The position numbers and the translations under genes are program-made. From Durusdinium trenchii (lineage: Eukaryota > Sar > Dinophyceae > Suessiales > Symbiodiniaceae), in contig CAXAMN010008446.1 in NCBI GenBank assembly GCA_963970005.1, positions 779,833 to 843,832 on the forward strand: a DNA stretch of 64,000 bases, in the 5' to 3' direction. The notes under the pieces were generated by a model that was given only the letters and a program-made list of their open reading frames with translations, had not been told where the DNA came from and did no database searches. Positions 57,901 through 63,200 of this stretch are shown here, piece by piece; position 1 is the first letter of the stretch; every line of letters begins with the position of its first letter.

Positions 57901-59065
57901 AGAAACCGCGACTAATGGGACAGGTCATATTTACCGATCAGGTGGGGTGGTCTGAGGGGTCGGGGCGGCATAGAAGGGACGTCCCATGGAGCGTCTGGGA
58001 ATAAGATACAATGATATACAACGATACAAGATACATGTGTTCCAAGAACGCCTTTCATGTTCCACCCCACCTGCTGGACATGACCACCACTCCACCCCTA
58101 CTCATACTCAACCAAGGCCTCCAAATCGCCCCGCTAGTCCGGGCACTCGGTAGGGTCCCCTCTGCACTCTGCCGGGACCTGACCCTACAACAGGATGTTG
58201 ATGTTCTTTACCGTGGAAATGCCAAGAAAACAACTCCTCACTCACAGGCAAGCCTCCATAAGCCTGAGTCCTGAGTCGATCTGAACACTGACCCATATCT
58301 CCCGATCGCTCCTCCAAGCAACTCCGGCCACTTCTGGTGGTTCTCCACGCGGACGCCTTCCCGGCCGGTGCCGGGCTGCCACGCGCCTGAGGCGGAGTAG
58401 CCACCTTGGCGCTCCCACCGTCGAGCCGAGGCTCCGGTGCTCGGGAAGATCGGAGGTTGCGAGGGTCACGAGACACGGAGGTCGCGAAGATCGGAATGGC
58501 TTGGAGCTGCCAATACCCAGGCACTCCATGGGACTGCCATATAATATGCCAATCAGTTGGGGCGGTTTGGGGGCATATATGGCATACATGCAGTGTCTGG
58601 GATATGTGCCAATCAGGTTCGTTCAACGTGCTTGATGGCCACAAGGTGCTTGTTCGATTGCCAGGTTCCACAACGGTGGCTGAGTCACTCCGGTTCAGGT
58701 TCTTCAGGTTCCGCCCCCCGTGCGGCTCACCCCACACCAGTTTACACCACTGTTACACTCAAAAACAAAAATAGATCAGGCCAAACCCGAGTGAGAAAGT
58801 GCAAAACTCTTCCAAACCATGTCTTTTCTTGCTTCTTTTGTGAGGAACAGATTTGCTTCATTAGACCCAGCCCTGCCAAGCCCCCCGTCCCCGTTGTTGC
58901 TGAAAAAAAACCAACCGCTCCTCCCCTCCCAGCCCAGCCCTGCTCCCTCGCCTCCCAGCGCCTCCCAGCCGAGGTGCGCAGCACCCGCTTGCGCTCCGCC
59001 TCGGCGTCGTCGCCACAGAGCTGGGCATCGGAGAGCTCGGAGTACAAGACCAAGGCATCCCACTC
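42825..59065 (-). CDS. TTLL: TTLL3/8-type tubulin glycylase-like enzyme fused to IQ-motif array (gene span)
   Basis: Spliced gene read right to left. Twenty exons from 59065 to about 44688 join with matching phases into one frame of about 707 codons. The N-terminal half is a TTL domain, an ATP-grasp ligase that adds amino acids to tubulin tails. It carries NVW-VAKPG with SKGKG, VQK-YIERP, GRKFDLRQW, CYLR, HISNW-SVNK, SFEVYGFDF, GEDLKPW and LLEVNLSP. The ATP- and metal-contacting Lys, Arg, Asp, Glu and Asn positions of the family are therefore kept. FDLRQW and GEDLKPW-LLEVN are closest to TTLL3/8 monoglycylases, by memory of the family. From 47744 on, the same frame enters an Arg-rich helix with eight or nine IQ-like motifs, which bind calmodulin or centrin. 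Nothing marks a gene boundary between the halves. Start codon and stop were not found. Exons at 43399-43543 and 42825-42935 are tentative additions. Probably axonemal or cortical-microtubule associated. Confidence 0.9.
43399..43543 (-). CDS. Candidate downstream exon of the TTLL-IQ gene
   Basis: Acceptor GTCCCTTAG|G, donor GGCCCACAG|GTTTTT, 48 codons, Arg/Pro-rich (GARRRWGNDPRQLRTPRRG). Its phase 0 end fits the exon at 42935. The phase 2 start does not fit the preferred end of exon 20, so a further exon may be missing. Confidence 0.45.
43555..43650. repeat. Family C repeat
   Basis: TTGTTACTAGTAGCTTCTTG and two AGCGATGGCCTCCAACCTA units. Confidence 0.8.
43813..43901. mobile_element. Family A element
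   Basis: CCCAGACACTCCATGTATGC...GCATACATGGAGTGCCTGG, the most symmetric copy; followed by a TA run. Confidence 0.88.
43979..44039 (+). CDS. Plus-strand exon-like segment inside the TTLL-IQ region
   Basis: LRPFRFRMRKLLEQHRARG bounded by CCGGGTGAG and a canonical donor GCACGTG|GTGAGC. Opposite strand to the surrounding gene. Could be a nested gene fragment or chance. Confidence 0.25.
44688..44760 (-). CDS. TTLL-IQ gene exon 20 (3' end uncertain)
   Basis: Acceptor CTCCACAG|G restores ...GFLAR-R and continues RRLQMLRRFATLKQRWLRE, a basic helix like the rest of the IQ tail. Possible GC donors lie at CCCCAG|GCGGAG and GCGGAG|GCAGG, so the end is 44694 or 44688. Confidence 0.7.
45540..45630 (-). 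CDS. TTLL-IQ gene exon 19
   Basis: Encodes FRGFQCRNGFRFACH then SALCIQRAFKGFLAR, i.e. the second half of one IQ motif and a whole further one. Acceptor GTTCCCGAG|GC (phase 1); donor CTGGCCAG|GCGAAG (GC type, phase 2). Confidence 0.85.
46277..46445 (-). CDS. TTLL-IQ gene exon 18
   Basis: Encodes AVVLQRLYRGARGRRVARRR, ALHALQRAWRAQLRTKRR and the first half of a third IQ motif, AAVALQR. Reading on gives a TGA at 46260 only five codons later. A GC donor (CAGCGGA|GCATTTGG, phase 1) instead joins to exon 19 and completes the motif as AVALQRS-FRGFQCR, so the stop is taken as intronic. Confidence 0.88.
46712..46949 (-). CDS. TTLL-IQ gene exon 17
   Basis: Begins after CTCTCTGCCGCAG|G (phase 2) and ends TGCGAG|GTTGAC (GT type, phase 0). 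It contains SAVVALQRCWRGRRGRAR, a clear IQ motif, and a Trp/Arg-rich helix. The upstream intron is 210 bp. Confidence 0.92.
47160..47744 (-). CDS. TTLL-IQ gene exon 16, first IQ motifs
   Basis: The largest exon, 585 nt. It starts with a TTLL-tail-like stretch (WGHKDLTVVGKALSKRA), then an Arg-rich helix with IQ-like units RTFRGCRVRWRLR, AIGIQRLWRGWLGRRR, AATRLQRWWRSSKLLR and SIQAATRGFLG. IQ motifs bind calmodulin-family EF-hand proteins. Acceptor TTTGCCCAG|G lies just downstream of a family C repeat (47758-47824) in the intron; donor AACAAG|GCTGGT (GC type, phase 2). Confidence 0.93.
47758..47824. repeat. Family C repeat in a TTLL-IQ intron
   Basis: GGACGCTACTAGTAACAAGG units ending 14 bp before the exon 16 acceptor. 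Confidence 0.75.
47883..47958 (-). CDS. TTLL-IQ gene exon 15
   Basis: Encodes GKEPDWVCICDETANVKG... before the IQ region. Acceptor TTGTTGGCAG|AT (phase 1) matches exon 14. Donor AGCTGTTG|GCTTC (GC type after TG, phase 2) matches exon 16 and restores a Trp codon, as at the exon 8/9 junction. The exon end is the least certain point. Confidence 0.7.
48881..48916 (-). CDS. TTLL-IQ gene exon 14
   Basis: Eleven codons, MASRLVELLLQ, plus split codons at both ends; it continues the terminal helix after SDMLER. Acceptor CTTCGCAG|GT (phase 1), donor CTCCAAG|GCCACC (GC type, phase 1). Short, but both phases fit. Confidence 0.8.
49051..49138. mobile_element. Family A element in a TTLL-IQ intron
   Basis: CCCAGACACGACCCATGGGA...CATACATGGAGTGTCTGGG; lies between exons 13 and 14. 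Confidence 0.85.
49661..49728 (-). CDS. TTLL-IQ gene exon 13 (metal-binding Glu/Asn)
   Basis: Encodes LLEVNLSPACESRTQW then MSDMLE. LLEVN with SPA is the diagnostic C-terminal TTLL active-site block. Acceptor GCGACGAG|G; donor TTGGAAC|GCACC (GC type, phase 1). Confidence 0.97.
50573..50632 (-). CDS. TTLL-IQ gene exon 12 (metal-binding Asp)
   Basis: Encodes PESFEVYGFDFLIGEDLKPW with the last codon split. G-F-D-F carries the conserved metal-binding aspartate. Acceptor CGGCTCCCAG|G, phase 2; donor AGCCCTG|GTGGGG (GT type, phase 2) splits the Trp of KPW. Confidence 0.97.
51154..51241 (-). CDS. TTLL-IQ gene exon 11
   Basis: Encodes NYWETELIPQLKSCILQ... ending SNMVQ-R, the amphipathic helix preceding the second metal-binding block of TTLL enzymes. 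Acceptor ATCCGAG|GC (phase 1); donor TTCAAAG|GTTCC (GT type, phase 2). Confidence 0.92.
51858..51894 (-). CDS. TTLL-IQ gene exon 10
   Basis: Thirty-seven bases, EFQEVLEMITGK plus one base. Acceptor CCCGGCCAG|GAA, phase 0; donor CAAAA|GCACC (GC type, phase 1) completes a serine codon with exon 11. It corresponds to the variable EF(Q)-x-x-L helix in the TTLL domain. A start further upstream, after CACGAG, is also possible. Confidence 0.8.
52577..52631 (-). CDS. TTLL-IQ gene exon 9
   Basis: Encodes SVNKCGKHVSDGAVASLQ after the completed Trp codon, so the joined product reads N-W-S-V-N-K, equivalent to the family N-Y-S-(V/L/I)-(N/Q)-K. Acceptor CGGTCCAG|G, donor CTTCAG|GCGAGT (GC type, phase 0). 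Confidence 0.93.
53311..53402 (-). CDS. TTLL-IQ gene exon 8
   Basis: Encodes VHMFSSCYLRLCNEPYDL...RQRHISNW. YLR, the P-(Y/F)-(D/S)-L turn and H-(L/I)-(T/S)-N are TTLL hallmarks. Acceptor CTTCGACAG|GTC, phase 0; donor CCAACTG|GCCCC is a GC donor after TG, phase 2, splitting the tryptophan codon. Confidence 0.95.
54607..54636 (-). CDS. TTLL-IQ gene exon 7, 30-nt microexon
   Basis: Ten codons, VLVRSFQPLK, phase 0 on both sides, between acceptor CGGCACCGAG|GTT and donor CTCAAG|GCTCGG (GC type). It supplies exactly the residues that in other TTLL proteins link FDIRQW to the following x-x-YLR block. Without it the joined protein would lack ten core residues. Confidence 0.88.
55091..55148 (-). CDS. 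TTLL-IQ gene exon 6
   Basis: Nineteen codons, YIERPLLLFSGRKFDLRQW, a near-consensus TTLL core block; KFD(I/L)R holds a conserved arginine. Acceptor CACCTCCCTCAG|G (phase 2); donor CAATGG|GCAACC (GC type, phase 0). The other two minus frames and two plus frames are also open across this stretch, so the family match decides the frame. Confidence 0.95.
55276..55372. repeat. Family C repeat in a TTLL-IQ intron
   Basis: CAGGAGCCCCTAGTAGCGTC occurs twice; lies between exons 5 and 6. Confidence 0.78.
55398..55461 (-). CDS. TTLL-IQ gene exon 5
   Basis: Encodes MDSLPEVLHHC...NRIVQK, the segment leading to the conserved VQKYI motif. It must start after an in-frame TAA, and the acceptor GGTTAAG|GC does that in phase 1. 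Donor GCAGAA|GCAGC, phase 2; the lysine codon AA|G is completed by exon 6. Confidence 0.93.
55769..55820 (-). CDS. TTLL-IQ gene exon 4 (ATP-binding Lys)
   Basis: Fifty-two bases encoding VAKPGSCSKGKGV plus four residues. This is the KP...GxG nucleotide-binding loop of the TTL fold. Acceptor GGCCGCAG|GTG, phase 0; donor after TCG-G with GCAGTTGG, phase 1. The split glycine codon is completed by exon 5. Confidence 0.93.
56693..56737 (-). CDS. TTLL-IQ gene exon 3
   Basis: Forty-five bases encoding ARWPQFSAQGPMNVW. It begins after a strong pyrimidine-rich acceptor (CCTCGCCCTGCAG) and ends TTTGG|GCGCC, a GC donor, phase 0 on both sides. NVW is the start of the TTLL ATP-binding signature N-x-W-I-x-K-P, completed by exon 4. 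Confidence 0.9.
57438..57519 (-). CDS. TTLL-IQ gene exon 2
   Basis: Encodes FRDHYWGEAPEHLRQQ followed by a helical Ala/Gln/Leu/Glu run, the linker that precedes the ATP-binding core in TTLL proteins. Acceptor ACTGAG|G (phase 2); donor CAA|GTGGCG (phase 0). Twenty-seven codons plus one base. The same bases read on the plus strand as a Pro/Ala-rich frame, judged spurious. Confidence 0.75.
57907..57999. mobile_element. Family A element in a TTLL-IQ intron
   Basis: CGACTAATGGGACAGGTCAT...CCATGGAGCGTCTGGG; lies between exons 1 and 2. Confidence 0.7.
58516..58601. mobile_element. Family A element in a TTLL-IQ intron
   Basis: CCCAGGCACTCCATGGGACT...GCATACATGCAGTGTCTGGG; second copy in the intron between exons 1 and 2. 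Confidence 0.85.
58944..59065 (-). CDS. TTLL-IQ gene exon 1 (as modelled)
   Basis: Forty codons plus two bases, phase 0 in and phase 2 out. It encodes a charged helix containing SELSDAQLCGDDAEAERK, N-terminal to the catalytic domain. Acceptor CGCCTGAG|GAG; donor AGGGA|GCAGGG (GC type). The split codon joins to exon 2 as ...WEARE-FRDHYW. The plus strand is also open here, but its Ser/Arg-rich product looks like an antisense reading. Confidence 0.65.
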
Positions 59066-59529
59066 CTCAGGCGGCGACGGGCAGAGTCGTCGGCGGCCGA
59101 GGAGTCGCGGTCGCGTTCCAGGTGTTGGTGGAACGAAGAACAACAAGGGCGACAGCCACCGGCAAAGAGACAGCACAAGTTAGCAGCAGCCCAATTTCAA
59201 TCGATCTACGGAAATCCACATGTTGTCACATGCTTACTACAATGGCTCTACATGGCTCTCCCACCTATAGGCCATGTGTTTGTGGATATCGACCCTCACA
59301 AGTCGCCATACCATAAAACCAAGACACCTCGCTGTAGAGCTTTCGGCGCTCCGAACCACGACCTTCCTCCTGGAACTGGGAGGGCGGGCACAAAAAGATG
59401 CCATGCATAAGCAGGCACATTCCCAAAAACAACAACATGGTCCAATGCACTGCCCAACATGGTCCAATGCACTGCCGCGGCGTCCCTGTACTCCCTACAT
59501 GTGACTATAAGAAACACGCCAAGCATCAC

Positions 59530-59770
59530 CACGGTTCGGCATCCACGCGAGCGAGTTTTTGACATACCGCAACCTCCTCCTCCCCCTGTGCACACCACAA
59601 GCGCCACAAGTCCCGACCCAACACCGACGTCCGAAGGGGCCAAAGCCGAGACCCTCTCTCGGAGCCAAGACGGTCGGGGAGGCGCCTCCAGAAAGCTTCC
59701 ATCCAGATCCTCGAGCCAATGCACCAAGGCCTTGACGGCGATCCTGGGGCGGCCACCAACGGCGCGGGCG
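59530..59770 (-). CDS. Candidate N-terminal exon(s) of the TTLL-IQ gene
   Basis: Upstream of exon 1 the minus strand has two protein-like frames. One contains VHWLEDLDGSFLEAPP and follows a good acceptor (GGCCGCCCCAG|G). The other contains CAQGEEEVA and runs into a GTATGT donor in phase 0, which matches the phase 0 start of exon 1. An intron must separate the two frames but its exact ends are not clear. The region also reads on the plus strand as a proline/serine-rich frame, which I take to be the antisense shadow. Confidence 0.45.
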
Positions 59771-60132
59771 CTATGGCTGCTTGGAAGGGGGGGTACAAGT
59801 AGCAGTATTTACACAGCATTTCCAGTGGTAAGTGGGTGTTTTACATTTAGTAAGTGGGTGTCCAAATTGGAGGCTCTCAACCCACCTCAATGGGTTCCAC
59901 GAGCGGCTCTTTTTCTCCGCACTCACGGACAATGTCTAGAGTCTAATTTCTAATTTCTGGTCACATCGACCTGGCATTGGACAGTGACTGGCACAGTTGG
60001 CACTGCATTTCATGTTCAAGTAAAGCAAGTGGAACAGCCAGGAAGGACAAACTCTTTTCCCCCAAGCGCCTATGTGTGCAAAACACATCAGGCTTTCCAG
60101 AGCATAGATCGGGCCGTGTTAGATCCCGAAGA

Positions 60133-60291
60133 CTACTTCAAATCTGGAAGCGTATAGTTCAACGCCACAGCCACTCCTGCCTCCCTCAAAGCACACAAAC
60201 GCATCTTGCGCTCTTTAAGTCCCGCTTCACGCCACTCCTCAGGATTCTTGCTGCCATGATACTTTGCCTTCTTCCACCCGCAAGAATAGGC
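60133..60291 (-). CDS. Unknown Lys/acid-rich gene, last exon E14
   Basis: Fifty-two codons and TAG. Encodes AYSCGWKKAKYHGSKNPEEW, then a Lys/Arg/Glu helix ending NYTLPDLK. Acceptor CTTGATGAG|GCC, phase 0. A plus-strand frame overlaps the last 25 bases but is not believed. Confidence 0.75.
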   Translation of the reverse strand, partial: AYSCGWKKAKYHGSKNPEEWREAGLKERKMRLCALREAGVAVALNYTLPDLK

Positions 60292-63200
60292 CTCATCAAG
60301 TTACGGTGCATCAGGTGTAGATCAGTGAGAAGAAACCAAGGTCCAAACACTATGAAGCGCGTGCTTCAAATGTTGCTCAGTCCATCGATCATCATCCTGT
60401 AAACAAATGTCAGTTCTCTCTTAATTCATCTTTCATTCAATCAACTCTAAAACAAATTTATCAGAAGTCCTTAGATGACTTCTTTGTCCCCTTTGCTGTC
60501 TTATCCTTCTGCACTGCCTTTCCTGTTTCTTCCTTCTTCTTTTTCTCATTGTTTTTTCCAGCGTTTCTTCCGTCAGGCTTCTGTTCATTCTTCCTGCATC
60601 GCGTTTTGGGTGCTGGTTTGGCTTTTGCTTCTGGGGCATCACTGTGATTCACAGCATCACCCCCAGCCACAGCCACACCGGCGTCAGTGTGATTGACAGC
60701 ATCACCCCCAGCCACAGCCACACCAGCGTCACTGTGATTCACAGCATCACCCCCAGCCACGACCGCATCATCAAAGGCCTGCACATCAAGCAGCTGCTTT
60801 GGGCCCATGTCAAGAAGTGCTATTCTGTGCTTTCCATACTACACGCACCAACCATTCCATGCTATCAATTGCACAAATCACAACGTTTCAATTCTTCAAG
60901 GCCAACCTCATTCAAATTGCGGAGTGGTGTTGGAATCACCTGATGCATATGATCGATCAATCAGTCAAAAGGAAACATGTGCGTGCTAGCCAGCTATTGC
61001 ATGACTGTATGACTGCGTACCTCCAAGGAACGCATCTTTGGATCATCAGAAGGCAAGTAGGAATCAGCGGACACCTCAAGAATGCAGGAGGTCTCAACTC
61101 TTAGCAACCAACAATCTTCCAATTCACAATGATTTGAATGGGCGACAGTGACTAGCAGGGCCTCATGATCAGGACGCAATTCAATGAAGTCCTGAATCAA
61201 TGGAAGAGGAAAGAACACATGAAGGACGATGACGGATTCAAAAACATTTGCTGCTCCTTGGCCGGAACACCAGGAAGAACAAGGGTTTCTGCATCTGACA
61301 ATGCAGGATCACCACCTTTTGGCAAGAATACGCTTTGTAAAAGTGTTGAAATCCAGGCAAGCAAACAACATAGCGAATTTGGCTTACTGACTTTGTCACA
61401 CTTGCCCAGCCTCCTCCGTGAGCAGCTGAAGAGGCATTCAAACCTGCTGCTTCACCCTCCTGTGGGGTGTGCTCAGCAACCGAAGTGTCCTGATAGGTAC
61501 GCCAAACTTCATCATGCCACTCAGTCCAGGAGAGAGGACCTGATTCTGGTCCAGGCACACCTGAATCTTCAATCTGGTCGAACATCATTGCATTCAACCT
61601 CTGTAGCTTCGGGCTTGGGCAGGTTTCCACTTCAGGGGCTGCCGGCTGGACTTTTCGCTTTTTCACCTGGTCCTGCACCCAACAAACAATATGATATAAT
61701 TTGTTCCATGCACCGACCACTGGAGGGACACTTATAAGGACACTGCCACAGCCCAAAAAGCGAAAAAAAAAAAGAAAACCTGCCTTCAACGTAGCAAGAA
61801 TGTCATCTTCTTTGGGCTCACCCTGCTCATCCTGCAGAACTGTCAAAAGGCCAACGCTGAATATGAGACTGAGAATGCCAACGCTGAATGTTCAACGTGT
61901 ATTTGTTGACAGATTGAATTACTTCTCGCACGCCTTATCATCCTTCTTGGTGGGCTTGCGGCCAGGCTTCTTGTGAGATTTCGCTGGCTCTTTGCCTGAC
62001 CCGGGAGATTGCACAACATGCCTTTACAGGGTTGGGGCCTGGCCTTTCGGCTTACGTGGTTGCCCGCGCACTGCCGGACGCTTCTTCGGCTTCACATCAC
62101 CTGAACCTTCACCTGGTTCTCCCTCATTGTCAGAGTCATCATCATTTCGCCGTCCAAGGTTTGTGTTTGGTTCATCACCACCGTCACCATCCTCATCCTC
62201 ATCCTCATCATCATCAGGTTTTCCTTTTTTCTTGTTTGTTTTTGCTTTTGCTGCAAGCTTGCGAGGTTGCTTTGGTTTTTCTGTTCCTGGTTTTCCTGTC
62301 TTGGGTTGTGGACCTGTTCCATCCTGGTTGGGCGGTGTATCTTCGGACGAAGAGGCTGAAGCATTGAATCGAGGAGGCAATCCTGCCCCAAATGAAGTGC
62401 AACGAAGATGTCCAGCGGTAGGGTGAAAAAGAACCAAGTACAAGTGCAAATTGCAAATTGCTGCAGCAAGAACTTGAACTCAAAACTTTTTGCAGCAAAA
62501 AAAGGGTCGGCCTGAACTCGAAGCCGGAGATGGTGCTTTCACCTTTGGGGTTGGAGTGAGCTGAACCCTGGCTTTCGGTGTAGCTGTAGGTCCCCCCTGT
62601 GTGGCTGAACTTGCGTGGCCACTCATTGAACCCATAAGGTTTGCCAAATTGAAGGCCTTGGATCCAACATCGTTTGATTGCCGTGGCTCAATCTGTGCAG
62701 ACTCTAATGTAGATTCAGATTCGCAGATTGATATTTAGATCCAATAGAGTCACTGGGCTTCCAGCTGGCGTCACATGATGGGCAGCTTGGCAAGTGTCAA
62801 CCATTTCACAGTCCGACTCAGACATGCCCCCACTTGTCCGAACCAGACTTCTGACTACAGGGCCTACTTGTCACCACTTTCCCTCGAAGCCACATTGCAT
62901 ACATACAAAATCGCAGAACAGTGTCTAGTTTCTAGAAACCACACAAAGAAACATGCCACCACCTGAAAATCGATTTCATTCACCATTTGTGCATGTGCGG
63001 CATGCGGTGCCGTCTCTTGCACTGTGCCATGGTCAGTCTTCCTGACAAGGCTCTCCGAGGGCTCGGTTGAAGGCCGTATGCTCTGAATGATGGAAACACA
63101 AAGACCCACAAAACCATTGAGTTGCAGTGTTGTAAATTGGCTCCTATAAAACGCTATAAAGAAACACATTGGACATCTAAAGTAAAATCAACGTTAGATC

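Noticed and set aside
57418..60157. Proline-rich plus-strand gene at 57.4-60.2 kb
   Set aside because: Minus-strand frames here join in phase to the TTLL core (GEAPEHLRQQ... to QGPMNVW-VAKPG), which is far stronger evidence than composition alone.
61919..61921. TAA as the end of a gene separate from the exons at 61.8-60.1 kb
   Set aside because: An AAG|GC donor just upstream and a good acceptor 100 bp downstream keep the frame and the composition continuous.
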